DNA of 64,000 nt from Nocardiopsis ansamitocini (GTDB lineage: Bacteria; Actinomycetota; Actinomycetes; Streptosporangiales; Streptosporangiaceae). Positions within the stretch are counted from its first letter, which is position 1, and every line of letters starts with the position of its first letter. The stretch covers positions 186,001-250,000 of the forward strand of contig NZ_BSQG01000001.1 of NCBI RefSeq assembly GCF_030268225.1, given 5' to 3'. This document shows positions 9,215-17,258 of this stretch, one piece after another. The position numbers and the translations under genes were made by a program. Under the pieces are notes generated by a model, which made no database searches, was not told the origin of the DNA, and worked only from the letters and a program-made list of their open reading frames with translations.

Positions 9215-10653
9215 GCGGCGTGCAATCCGACGAGTCGAAGAGGTCTACCGTGAGCCAGTCACTGCCGGCGCAGGCAGTCGTCGAACGTGTGCTGGAGCTT
9301 TCCCGCGCCAGCGACTGCATGGTGCTGGTCAACGAGAACAGCACCGCCAACCTGCGGTGGGCGGGCAACTCCCTCACCACCAACGGGGTGACGCGCAGCC
9401 GGGAGGTCACCGTCATCTCCCTGGTCGAGGGGGACAAGGGCACGTCGGTGGGCGCGGTGTCGCGCAGTGGCCTGCGCGACGACCAACTGGCCGAACTGGT
9501 GACGGCGTCGGAGGAGGCCGCACGTCAGGCGCCTGCTGCCGAGGAGGCACGGCCGCTACTGGCCCCGGAGGCCGCTGCCACGGCGACGGCAGCGTGGGAC
9601 GGTGCGCCGGCGTCCACCGACATCGGGGTGTTCTCCGGGTTCGCCCCGGCCCTGGGCGGGGCGTTCGAGCGCTCGGGCGCGGCGGGAACACAGTTGTACG
9701 GCTACGCCGAGCACACCATGGCCTCCACGTTCTTCGGCTCCTCGACCGGGGTCCGGCTGCGCCACGACCAGCCGACCGGAACCGTGGAACTCAACGCCAA
9801 GTCCGCCGACCCGGCCCACTCGACCTGGGTCGGGCGGGCCACCCGGGACTTCGCAGACGTGGACGTGGCTGCGCTGGAGGCGGAACTGTCGCGGCGGATC
9901 GGGTGGGCGCGCAATCGTGTCGACCTGCCCGCGGGCCGTTACGAGACGCTGCTGCCTCCCGAGGCGGTCGCGGACATGATGGTCAACCTCTACTGGAACA
10001 TGGGGGCGCGCGATTCCTTCGAGGGCCGTACCGCCTTCTCCGCGTCGCGCGGCGGGACGCGGGTGGGCGAACGCCTGGCGAAGCTACCGCTGACCCTGCG
10101 CAGCGACCCTGCCGAGCCGGGGTTGGAATGCGAGCCGTTCGTACTGGCCGACGCGCCTGGACGGCGCATCAGCGCGTTCGACAACGGATTGCCCATCAGT
10201 GGCGCCAAGTGGATCAGCGACGGCGAGCTGTCCCGCCTCGTGCAGACGCACGACTCGGCGGTACTGACCGCGCTGCCGCTCACCCCGCACACCGGAAACC
10301 TGATCCTGGAGGAACCGAAGGCTACGGCGTCCCTGGAGGAGATGATCGCCGGCACCGAGCGCGGACTGCTGGTGACCTGCCTGTGGTACATCCGTTCGGT
10401 GGACCCGCGCACGATGTTGCTGACCGGGTTGACCCGTGACGGGGTCTACCTGGTCGAGGACGGCGAGGTGCGGGGCGCGGTGAACAACTTCCGGTTCAAC
10501 GAGTCCCCGGTCGGGCTGCTGCAACGGGCCACCGAGGTTGGACGGACCGTTCCGGCGCTGTCACGGGAGCTGGGCGACTACTTCTCCCGTACGGCGATGC
10601 CGCCGCTGCGGATCCCCGACTTCAACATGTCCACGGTGAGCCAGGCGTCGTAG
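9211..10653 (+). CDS. tldE: TldE/PmbA family protease subunit
   Basis: A 480-aa partner of TldD. It has the same overall fold but no HExxxH motif, as expected for the non-catalytic subunit. Recognisable stretches are TSVGAVSRS, AFSASRGGTRVGERL and the late GVYLVEDGEVRGAVNNFRFNES. The GTG at 9211 overlaps the tldD stop and has AGGAGG at 9198-9203. A second in-frame GTG at 9250 is possible but lacks a better site. Structured DNA beginning about 60 bp downstream probably includes its terminator. Confidence 0.88.
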   Translation: MSGVQSDESKRSTVSQSLPAQAVVERVLELSRASDCMVLVNENSTANLRWAGNSLTTNGVTRSREVTVISLVEGDKGTSVGAVSRSGLRDDQLAELVTASEEAARQAPAAEEARPLLAPEAAATATAAWDGAPASTDIGVFSGFAPALGGAFERSGAAGTQLYGYAEHTMASTFFGSSTGVRLRHDQPTGTVELNAKSADPAHSTWVGRATRDFADVDVAALEAELSRRIGWARNRVDLPAGRYETLLPPEAVADMMVNLYWNMGARDSFEGRTAFSASRGGTRVGERLAKLPLTLRSDPAEPGLECEPFVLADAPGRRISAFDNGLPISGAKWISDGELSRLVQTHDSAVLTALPLTPHTGNLILEEPKATASLEEMIAGTERGLLVTCLWYIRSVDPRTMLLTGLTRDGVYLVEDGEVRGAVNNFRFNESPVGLLQRATEVGRTVPALSRELGDYFSRTAMPPLRIPDFNMSTVSQAS

Positions 10654-11026
10654 GTCCGCACAATCCTTCAAACAGCCTTTTCCTACTTGTTTAGTTGGAT
10701 TACACTAGGGCACGTCCCGTCGGGCAGGTCGCACGACGGGACGCGGGGCCGGCGGCGTCCGTGCGGGTACGACGCCACCCCGGGGCGCCTCGCCGGCAGC
10801 GCGGACCAGCGAGGCGCCCCCTTGCGATTCCGACATCAAACACAAAGTGCCACCAGATGCATCAATTGGTGCGATAGCACTTTTGCACTTCCTTGACGCG
10901 AACAAGTCCGAATCTTTGATCGAAAATCTGGCGACCGATCACGCGAATCCACCTGAAACCAGAGGATTCAGGACTGAATGACGAGAAAAGCATGGGACGC
11001 TCCCGAGATCACGTCGTAACAGAGTC
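10654..11026. other. Intergenic region with three strong stem-loops
   Basis: No protein gene is seen here. TACACT (10701-10706) is a -10-like hexamer. It is followed by a 10-bp perfect hairpin (10713-10722 with 10734-10743), an 11-bp perfect hairpin (GGGGCGCCTCG 10782-10792 with 10810-10820), and a composite hairpin AAAGTGC (10844-10850) / GCACTTT (10877-10883) with inner arms CACCA/TGGTG, running into TTTT. This may be the tldDE terminator region or a separate structured transcript of about 175 nt. Confidence 0.4.
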
Positions 11027-11058
11027 TTGACGTAACTGGGGGATCAGCGGTGTAGATT
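11027..11058 (+). promoter_or_regulatory. Promoter of the candidate small RNA
   Basis: TTGACG (11027-11032) and TAGATT (11053-11058) give a sigma-70-like promoter with a 20-bp spacer, slightly long. The predicted transcription start near 11065 falls directly before the first C-loop hairpin. Confidence 0.5.
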
Positions 11059-11064
11059 GGGAAT

Positions 11065-11175
11065 CAGCGCTTCAGTCCCCCGCTGAAGCGCACGGCCGGT
11101 GTTTCGAGCCCCCGTCGAAACACCGAGCGCGACGTCGGGTGGTTTGCCCCCGTAGCCACCCGGCGTCGCTTTTTT
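11065..11175 (+). ncRNA. Candidate 6C-like small RNA
   Basis: Three consecutive stem-loops have exposed cytosine runs. Stem 1 is 9 bp (11067-11075/11083-11091) with loop TCCCCCG. Stem 2 is 11 bp, perfect (11097-11107/11115-11125), with loop GCCCCCG. Stem 3 is 14 bp with one G-U pair (11129-11142/11156-11169), a loop containing CCCCCG, and TTTTTT at 11170-11175 (terminator). Actinobacterial 6C RNA is defined by paired C-rich hairpin loops; its mycobacterial member B11 acts by pairing with G-rich mRNA sites. The loops here carry five Cs rather than six, so membership is likely but not certain. Confidence 0.7.
11129..11175 (+). terminator. Rho-independent terminator of the small RNA
   Basis: A 14-bp GC-rich stem with one wobble pair and a 13-nt loop is followed directly by six Ts, a textbook intrinsic terminator and uncommon in DNA this GC-rich. 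It lies 68 bp before the next plus-strand gene. Confidence 0.8.
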
Positions 11176-11243
11176 CTTGGCAGATATGGATTCTTGACCA
11201 TTCCTTGCCATCGACCGCGGCTTTCCACCTCTCAAGGTGAACA

Positions 11244-11474
11244 ATGCGCAATGAACCAGGTCCCGCCCCGCTCCCCGAGCACACACAGTGCTCACGCAGA
11301 GAGTGCCGCGCAGAGGCCCGTTGGGTCCTGATCTGGAACAACCCCGCGGTCCACGCACCCGAACGCCGCAAGACCTGGCTGGCCTGCGAGGAGCATCTCG
11401 GCTACCTGAGCGACTTCCTCGAACGGCGTGGATTTCTCCGCGAGACCGTGGCCGTGGACGAGTTCACCGGTTGA
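11244..11474 (+). CDS. Small conserved actinobacterial protein, Cys-rich
   Basis: A 76-aa protein: N-terminal Pro-rich stretch, then TQCSRRECRAEARW, IWNNPAVHAPERRKTWLACEEH and a helical tail. Three Cys and the CEEH segment suggest a small metal- or redox-binding fold. This type of short protein is widespread and uncharacterised in actinomycetes, as far as I recall. The ATG at 11244 is taken as the start. It is convergent with mobA and lies just downstream of the candidate sRNA, separated from it by the terminator. Function unknown. Confidence 0.65.
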   Translation: MRNEPGPAPLPEHTQCSRRECRAEARWVLIWNNPAVHAPERRKTWLACEEHLGYLSDFLERRGFLRETVAVDEFTG

Positions 11475-11505
11475 GCCCTGCCTCTTCGGGAGAGTCCCCC
11501 GGCGG

Positions 11506-12081
11506 TCAGCGAGCGTCCCGGGCTGGGCCGGTCCCCAACCGTGCCCGGGCGTGAGCCAGCGCCTGGGGAGTGTCGCAGTCGGCAGCCGCCTCGGGCAGCC
11601 GCACCGGCTCCGGAGCGAGAGGGGCCAGCACCCCGTACAGGGAGCGCCCCGAGTAGTCCGCCAGCGCCACGCGCAGGGCTTCCGCGCGCCAGACGCCGGC
11701 CGTCCACTGGAGACGCTCCTCGGCGTCGACCAGAACCGCTCCCGCCCCGGACGACGCAGCCGCCGCGCGCAGCGCCGTGAGCGCCGACTCGTCGAAGAAC
11801 GGCATGTCCGCCGCCAGGAGGGCGAACCAGGGCGAGGCGACCTGTGCCAGCCCGACACGCAAAGCTGCGAGGGGGCCTGCCCCGGGCGGGTGCTCGCGCA
11901 CGTAGTGAGCCGCCGGCGCCGCACGCTGGGGGCCGACCACGATGAGGGTGCGAGCGTCGTGGGCCGCGTCGGCCACTCGCTGGAGCAGAGTGCGTCCGCC
12001 GACATCGAGCCCCGGTTTGTCCGCCCCTCCCAGACGGCGCCCGGCACCGCCGGCCAGAATGACAGCGTCGAACTCCTGCAC
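11506..12081 (-). CDS. mobA: Molybdenum cofactor guanylyltransferase-like NTP transferase
   Basis: A 191-aa nucleotidyltransferase. The signature AVILAGGAGRRLGGADKPGLDV at the N-terminus contains the GG-x-S/A-x-R-hG-x-DK loop that binds GTP. LLAADMPFF carries the metal-binding Asp, and a late D-x-D-TPQAL segment is present. MobA joins GMP to molybdopterin in the cytoplasm. The GTG at 12081 directly precedes the first strand; an in-frame extension upstream is unlike the family. moaA lies about 3 kb away on the same strand. Confidence 0.82.
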   Translation of the reverse strand: MQEFDAVILAGGAGRRLGGADKPGLDVGGRTLLQRVADAAHDARTLIVVGPQRAAPAAHYVREHPPGAGPLAALRVGLAQVASPWFALLAADMPFFDESALTALRAAAASSGAGAVLVDAEERLQWTAGVWRAEALRVALADYSGRSLYGVLAPLAPEPVRLPEAAADCDTPQALAHARARLGTGPARDAR

Positions 12082-12126
12082 CTCACGGCCCCCTTCGCGT
12101 TTCGCGGGGCACCAGGGTAGCCGCAC

Positions 12127-12173
12127 AAAAGGGCTCCGGCCGGAGGGGGGAGAGGTCCCCTCCGGCCGGAGCC
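12127..12173 (-). terminator. Intrinsic terminator, minus strand
   Basis: A 17-bp perfect stem (12132-12148 with 12157-12173, rich in GGCCGG) is followed on the minus strand by TTTT (12130-12127). It terminates the gene ending at 12196. Confidence 0.75.
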
Positions 12174-12195
12174 GGTCCTACGCATTCACCACTGG

Positions 12196-12843
12196 TCACT
12201 TCACGGTTGCCGCGGTGATCAGGTGGTCCAGCAGACTGCGGTACTCCTGAAGCGCCAGGCGCAGGTGCTCGGTGTCACCGTCGCCGCCCTCCTGCCAGGA
12301 ACTCTCGACCTTGCGCTTGCGCTCGGTGAGCTTGGCGGTGATCTGCTCCAGGGTCTTGCCCACCAGCGCGTCGGCAGCGGCCACGCTGGCCTTGGGGTCG
12401 TCCACGAACTCGCCCTGGATCTCGCGCCAGCGCACGCGCAGCGGGTCCGACTCGCCGTTGTCCGAGGCACTGCCGGTTCCCGAGGTCGCGGCGTGGTCGG
12501 TACCCGTGTGGTCGGCGCCCGTGCGGCCGGTGCGCGAAGCGGCCGACGAGGCCGTGCCGTTGTCACCGGTGGAAGTACTGGTCGCGTCCCGTTCGCGGTC
12601 GGCACCCGTGCGGCCGGCGGCGGAAACGTCGCCCGTGCCGGGGGCCGCGGGGGTCGAGGCGTCGGAGTCGCTGCGGCCGGCCCCATTGGAGTCGACGACG
12701 CGTGCGTCGCGCTCGGTGGTGGGGCGGGTGCTGTCGGCGCCGTTGTCGGTACCGGTGGCGGGGACCGCGTGGACGGCGGTGGTGTCCGCGTCGGTGCGGC
12801 CCTTGTCGCGGGTGCGGGATTCGGCGTCACCAAAGGGGTTCAT
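12196..12843 (-). CDS. Hypothetical protein: disordered N-terminus plus FVDDP domain
   Basis: A 215-aa protein. Residues 1 to about 125 are low complexity (Thr, Asp, Ala, Gly, Arg), with alternating charges and no hydrophobic segment. The C-terminal 85 residues form a helical domain: WREIQGEFVDDPKASVAAADAL ... GDTEHLRLALQEYRSLLDHL. The neighbouring gene upstream carries a clear copy of the same domain, so the pair arose by duplication. The ATG at 12843 follows GGAG. The gene starts 34 bp after the previous stop, so the two are one operon ending at the 12127-12173 terminator. Function unknown. Confidence 0.7.
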   Translation of the reverse strand: MNPFGDAESRTRDKGRTDADTTAVHAVPATGTDNGADSTRPTTERDARVVDSNGAGRSDSDASTPAAPGTGDVSAAGRTGADRERDATSTSTGDNGTASSAASRTGRTGADHTGTDHAATSGTGSASDNGESDPLRVRWREIQGEFVDDPKASVAAADALVGKTLEQITAKLTERKRKVESSWQEGGDGDTEHLRLALQEYRSLLDHLITAATVK

Positions 12844-12877
12844 GGTCGGTGTCTCCTCGTGGCTGGGGTTGATCGGA

Positions 12878-13540
12878 TCAGCGGGTTTCCGGCGTGTCAC
12901 GCCGGGTGGCGGACTCGGCCGGAGCGTCGCGCTGGACCCGGTCCTCGCGGGATTCGGGGACGGTCGTGCGGCCCTCGCCCCCCGCGTGGTCGTTCTTGGT
13001 CACGTCCTCTTCGAGCAGTTCACCGAAAAGGGTCCGGTAGTGGACCATGGCGGTGCGCAGCTCCTCGGTGTCGGCTCCACCCTTCTGGTGGCGCTCGACG
13101 GCGTCGCGGGCGCTGCGGTAGTGACCGATGGTCTGGGCGTGCTCGACCGAGAGGTCGGCAGCCTGCTGTTCGGGTCCCTCGGTGGGGTAACCGCGGTCGG
13201 CCATCACGCGGGTCATCAGCCGGTCGGCGTCGGTGACGGCACTGGCCGGATCGTCGACGAAACGCTCTTGGACGCGGGTCCACTCGGCCGCATACTCGGC
13301 ACGCGTCTCAGGGCTGAGACTGCGCAGGGTAAGGGCGGAGTGCCGCTTCTGGCGGTCGACGAGCTCACGCTCGGCTGCCTTGCGGTCTTGGTGCTGGTCC
13401 ACGGCCCGGTCGTATTCCGGGCCGAACTTCTTCTTCAACTGCTGGCTTCGCTGCTTGGGCACCAGCACCGCCGCGGCTGCGACCGCGATGATGGCGAGCA
13501 CGATGAAAACGGCGAGGCCGATCATCAGTCCCGTGTCCAT
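12878..13540 (-). CDS. Membrane-anchored hypothetical protein with FVDDP domain
   Basis: A 220-aa protein with one N-terminal transmembrane helix (residues about 4-28), then a basic stretch (PKQRSQQLKKKFG) and a helical cytoplasmic region. Residues about 95-185 hold WTRVQERFVDDPASAVTDADRLM ... GADTEELRTAMVHYRTLFGEL, homologous by eye to the C-terminal domain of the downstream gene. The last 35 residues are charged and disordered. The ATG at 13540 follows GGGAGG. The membrane copy plus the soluble copy suggest an anchored partner and a soluble partner. Function unknown. Confidence 0.72.
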   Translation of the reverse strand: MDTGLMIGLAVFIVLAIIAVAAAAVLVPKQRSQQLKKKFGPEYDRAVDQHQDRKAAERELVDRQKRHSALTLRSLSPETRAEYAAEWTRVQERFVDDPASAVTDADRLMTRVMADRGYPTEGPEQQAADLSVEHAQTIGHYRSARDAVERHQKGGADTEELRTAMVHYRTLFGELLEEDVTKNDHAGGEGRTTVPESREDRVQRDAPAESATRRDTPETR

Positions 13541-13855
13541 TACTGCCTCCCGATTCCAGCTCGAGCCTGATCGTGTGTGGCCCGGGGCTTCAACGATTCG
13601 GCTGCCCTGGCAAATTGCCATGAAACGCGGTTAATCGGGAGTAGGACGCAAAGTCCCTGATAGGCCTACGAATTGAGCGTGAGAATTGGTGGTGGCACAA
13701 ACGCCGACCCGGTAATCGGCGCCCCGCGCGGGCATCACCGACAGCGGGACGGATCAGGGCACGATCCGATTCGAGGCCCTGTGGACAATCAGTCCTGCGC
13801 CGGGCGGGGGCGGTCGGATCCGGCCGCCCCCGGGACTCGAACAGGATGGCGACGA
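13541..13855. other. Intergenic region, rtcB end to membrane protein start
   Basis: Minus-strand genes flank it and no coding sequence is seen. A hairpin with 9-bp perfect arms (13805-13813 / 13824-13832, CGGGGGCGG type) lies 24 bp beyond the rtcB stop and is its likely terminator, without a T run. The rest must hold the promoter of the 13540 gene, but I see no convincing -35/-10 pair. Confidence 0.4.
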
Positions 13856-15043
13856 TCAGCCCTTGACGCAGATCACCTGGCGCAAGTGCGCAACGACCTC
13901 GACCAGGTCCGTCTGGGCTTCGAGGACGGATTCGAGGTCCTTGTAGGCGGCAGGGATCTCGTCGATGACCCCCGCGTCCTTGCGGCACTCCACCCCCGCG
14001 GTCTGACTGATCAGGTCGGCCTCGGTGAACATCTTCTTGGCCTTGTTCCGGCTCATCCTGCGGCCGGCTCCGTGCGAAGCGGAGTTGAAGGCCAGCGGGT
14101 TGCCCAGCCCGCGCACCACATAGGTGCCCGTGGCCATGGAACCGGGGATGATCCCCAGGTCACCGCGCCCGGCCCGGATCGCCCCCTTTCGGGTGACGAG
14201 CACGTCCACGTCGTCGTAACGCTCCTCTGCGACGTAGTTGTGGTGGCAGGAGATCCACTCGTCGAACCGGACCTGCGCGAACTCCTTGCGCAGCACGTCG
14301 CAGGCCAGCCCCATCATCACGTCGCGGTTGCGGCGCGCGTAGTCCTGGGCCCAGAACAGGTCCCGGCGGTAGGCGTCCATCTCTGGCGTACCCGAGACGA
14401 ACACCGCCAGGTCGCGGTCGGGCAGGCCCTGGTTGTGCGCGAGCTTCTGGGCCGCGCCGATGTGGTGTTCGGCCAGTTCCTTGCCGATGTTGCGCGACCC
14501 CGAGTGCAGGACGACCCAAACCGCGCCCGCGTCATCGAGGCAGACCTCCAGGAAGTGGTTGCCTCCGCCCAGGGTGCCGATCTGATTGGCGGCACGGTCC
14601 CGACGGGCGTGCACGGCCTTGGCCAGGGAATCGAAGCGCTGCCAGAAGGCATCCCAACCGGCGGTCGTGAGACCGTGGAGGCGACGCGGGTCCACCGGGC
14701 GCTTGTGCGCGTGGAAACCGACGGGGATCGCCTTCTCCAGGGCGGCGCGCAGCCGCCCCAGGTCGTCGGGCAGGTCCTCGGCGCGCAGCGAGGACCTGAC
14801 GGCGGTCATCCCGCAGCCGATGTCCACCCCGACCGCTGCCGGGGAGACCGCGTCGCGCATGGCGATGACCGAACCGACGGTCGCGCCCTTGCCATAGTGC
14901 ACGTCGGGCATCACGGCCAGTCCGTGCACCCACGGCAGCATGGTGATATTGCGCAGCTGGTCCATGGCCGCTTGCTCAACCGTCTGCGGGTCGGCCCACA
15001 TCCGGATCGGCACCCGCGCGCCGGGCGCCTCGGTGTATGGCAT
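13856..15043 (-). CDS. rtcB: RtcB family RNA-splicing/repair ligase
   Basis: A 395-aa protein with all RtcB landmarks: MPDVHYGKGATVGSVIA, the metal/Cys motif VGVDIGCGM, GGGNHFLEV, LHSGSRNIGKE, the HHNYVAEE segment, and near the C-terminus SHGAGRRMSR with the catalytic His for GTP-dependent guanylylation. RtcB joins 2',3'-cyclic phosphate or 3'-phosphate ends to 5'-OH RNA ends. The ATG at 15043 has GGGAGG upstream. No archease gene is adjacent. A hairpin separates it from moaA. Confidence 0.93.
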   Translation of the reverse strand: MPYTEAPGARVPIRMWADPQTVEQAAMDQLRNITMLPWVHGLAVMPDVHYGKGATVGSVIAMRDAVSPAAVGVDIGCGMTAVRSSLRAEDLPDDLGRLRAALEKAIPVGFHAHKRPVDPRRLHGLTTAGWDAFWQRFDSLAKAVHARRDRAANQIGTLGGGNHFLEVCLDDAGAVWVVLHSGSRNIGKELAEHHIGAAQKLAHNQGLPDRDLAVFVSGTPEMDAYRRDLFWAQDYARRNRDVMMGLACDVLRKEFAQVRFDEWISCHHNYVAEERYDDVDVLVTRKGAIRAGRGDLGIIPGSMATGTYVVRGLGNPLAFNSASHGAGRRMSRNKAKKMFTEADLISQTAGVECRKDAGVIDEIPAAYKDLESVLEAQTDLVEVVAHLRQVICVKG

Positions 15044-15075
15044 GGGCCACCTCCCTTTCCAGGATTCATGATGAC

Positions 15076-15102
15076 GGCACCGGCTCTCTTGGAACCGGTG
15101 CC
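15076..15102 (-). terminator. Stem-loop between moaA and rtcB
   Basis: GGCACCGG (15076-15083) pairs with CCGGTGCC (15095-15102) across an 11-nt loop, 89 bp after the moaA stop. There is no T run, so it is a weak terminator or an mRNA-processing hairpin. Confidence 0.4.
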
Positions 15103-15190
15103 ACCACCAGAAAGCCAGATCGGGCGGGCGGGCGGCAACTGGTTTTCGGTGCGCGGAGGACATCGGAGAACCACGCGCGGCGAGGGCCCG

Positions 15191-16180
15191 CTATCCCCCG
15201 ATGGCCGACATCGGGCGCGTCGGCTGGAGGAAGCTGGGGTCGTTGATGCCGTGGCCGGGTAGCTTGCGGGCCACAGCCGCGCGCCATCGCCGGGCCAGTT
15301 CGTCGTCGGTGGCGCCCTCGCGCATAGGGGCGCGCAGGTCCGACTCCTCGCGGGCGAACAGGCAGTTGCGGAGCTGACCGTCGGCGGTGAGGCGGACCCG
15401 GTCGCAGGTCCCGCAGAAGGGACGGGTGACCGAACCGATGACCCCGACCCGAGCGGGACCACCGTTGACGTAGAACACCTCTGCGGGTGCGCTCCCGCGG
15501 ACCTCGGCATCGGCCGGTTCGAGATCGAAGGAGGGAGCCAACAGGGCGAGGATCTCGTCCGCGGTGATCATGTCGTCACGCCGCCAGCCGTGCTGGGCGT
15601 CCAGCGGCATCTGCTCGATGAAGCGAAGCTCGTACCCGCGTTCCAGACAGTAGGCGAGCAGTTCGGGGGCCTCGGCGTCGTTGATGCCGCGCATCAGGAC
15701 GGCGTTGACCTTCACCGGGGTCAGTCCGGCCTCCGCCGCCCCCGCCAGACCGTCGAGGACGTCGGGGAGGCGCCGTCTCCTGGCCAGCGTCTCGAACACC
15801 TCGGGCTTGAGGGTGTCCAGGGAGACGTTGACCCGGTCCAGCCCGGCCTCGGCGAGGGCCGGGGCCATCCTGGCCAGACCGATCCCGTTGGTGGTGAGAG
15901 CGGTGTGCGGGCGCGGCTCCAGGGCGCTGGTGGCTGCGACGAGGCCCGGCAGCCCCTTGCGCAGCAGCGGTTCCCCACCGGTGAAGCGCACCTCGTCGAT
16001 ACCCAGCATCGTCACCCCGATGCGGATCAGGCGGATGAGCTCGTCGTCGGTGAGCAGATCGGGCTTGGGCAGCCAGTCCAGTCCCTCAGCAGGCATGCAG
16101 TAGGTACACCGCAGGTTGCAGCGGTCTGTGAGGGAGACCCTCAGATCGGTGGCCACTCTCCCGTAGGAATCGGACAGCAC
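15191..16180 (-). CDS. moaA: GTP 3',8-cyclase (molybdopterin biosynthesis)
   Basis: A 329-aa radical-SAM enzyme for the first step of molybdenum cofactor synthesis. The SAM cluster motif is C21-x3-C25-x2-C28 (CNLRCTYC) and RFTGGEPLLR follows. The second 4Fe-4S site is CGTCDRVRLTADGQLRNCLF, and the protein ends in the GG pair needed for activity. The GTG at 16180 is preferred because GGGAGG lies 8 bases upstream; a GTG three codons earlier overlaps that site. Together with mobA it indicates a functional Moco pathway. Confidence 0.93.
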   Translation of the reverse strand: MLSDSYGRVATDLRVSLTDRCNLRCTYCMPAEGLDWLPKPDLLTDDELIRLIRIGVTMLGIDEVRFTGGEPLLRKGLPGLVAATSALEPRPHTALTTNGIGLARMAPALAEAGLDRVNVSLDTLKPEVFETLARRRRLPDVLDGLAGAAEAGLTPVKVNAVLMRGINDAEAPELLAYCLERGYELRFIEQMPLDAQHGWRRDDMITADEILALLAPSFDLEPADAEVRGSAPAEVFYVNGGPARVGVIGSVTRPFCGTCDRVRLTADGQLRNCLFAREESDLRAPMREGATDDELARRWRAAVARKLPGHGINDPSFLQPTRPMSAIGG

Positions 16181-16395
16181 CGGCGTCACCTCCCGGGACG
16201 AAACTGGTTGAGATATCGAAGCGTATGCGGGGCAGCATGCGTGGTTTTACCCTTCCCACCTTAGGAGACATGGTGATCGGCCGTTCGGCGCCGGGTCCGT
16301 GGCGGCCGTGGTAGCGGCGTGTCGGGCCGATGTGCGGGGAGAATCGGTGCCGTCCCCCCGGGGTGGCCCCGGGGGATCACGAGGAGGAGGCGACC

Positions 16396-17244
16396 GTGGT
16401 GATCAGCACGCGGGAATGGGGGCTGCCCGGTGGGGCCCAGGGCGCGGAGCGGCTGCACGTGCGGGCCTGGGCGCCCGCTCAGGGGGAACCGGACCGGCTG
16501 GTCGTCCTGGTGCACGGCTACGGCGAGCACGTGGGCCGTTACGACTACCCGGCCGGTTTCCTGTGCACGCGGGGTGCGGTCTGCTACGGGCTGGACCACC
16601 GCGGCCACGGACGTTCCTCGGGCGAGCGGGTACTGGTGGAGGACATCGACGGCCTGGTGGAGGACGTGCACCGGGTGGTCACCCAGGCGCGCTCGGCCTA
16701 CCGGTCGCTTCCGCTCGTGCTGGTGGGGCACTCGCTGGGCGGGCTGATCGCCGCGCGGTACGTCCAGACCCACCCGGAGCAGGTGGCGGGGCTGGTGCTC
16801 AGTGCCCCGGTACTGGGACGCTGGACGGCGGTCGAGGAGTTGCTGGAGGCAGCAGAGATCCCCGACGCCCCCATCGATCCGGCGACGCTGTCGCGCGAGG
16901 AGTCGGTGGGCGCGGACTACACGGCCGACGAACTGGTCTGGCACGGTCCCTTCAAACGGCGCACGCTGGAGGCCATCCGTGCCGGGCTGGCCGATGCGTC
17001 CGCGGCGGGCCGAGTGCGCGACATACCGTTGCTGTGGCTGCACGGTTCCGCCGACGCACTGGTGCCGTTGGAGGGCACGCTGCAGGGGGTGCTGTCCCTG
17101 GCCGGTCCCGACACCAGTGCCAGGGTTTTTCCCGGTGCCCGCCACGAGGTGTTCAACGAGACCAACCGCGACGAGGTGCTGGCAGAGGTCGCACGGTTCG
17201 CCGGCCGGGTCGCTCCCGCACGCGGGGGCACCCCGGCCGGCTGA
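16396..17244 (+). CDS. Monoacylglycerol lipase-like alpha/beta hydrolase
   Basis: A 282-aa serine hydrolase. LVHGYGEHVGRY gives the oxyanion HG, YGLDHRGHGRSSG is typical of the MGL family, and GHSLGG carries the nucleophile. LHGSADALVP holds the Asp and PGARHEVFNE the His of the triad. MGLs release fatty acids from monoglycerides or lysolipids. GAGGAGGAGG (16381-16390) serves the GTG at 16396 or 16399. It is convergent with the acyl-CoA synthetase, and a shared role in lipid turnover is plausible. Confidence 0.88.
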   Translation: MVISTREWGLPGGAQGAERLHVRAWAPAQGEPDRLVVLVHGYGEHVGRYDYPAGFLCTRGAVCYGLDHRGHGRSSGERVLVEDIDGLVEDVHRVVTQARSAYRSLPLVLVGHSLGGLIAARYVQTHPEQVAGLVLSAPVLGRWTAVEELLEAAEIPDAPIDPATLSREESVGADYTADELVWHGPFKRRTLEAIRAGLADASAAGRVRDIPLLWLHGSADALVPLEGTLQGVLSLAGPDTSARVFPGARHEVFNETNRDEVLAEVARFAGRVAPARGGTPAG

Positions 17245-17258
17245 AGACCGAGGCGGGG

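Noticed and set aside
7727-10653. TldDE as part of a RiPP (microcin-like) biosynthetic cluster
   Set aside because: No precursor peptide, cyclodehydratase or exporter lies nearby; tldDE is probably the general housekeeping pair.
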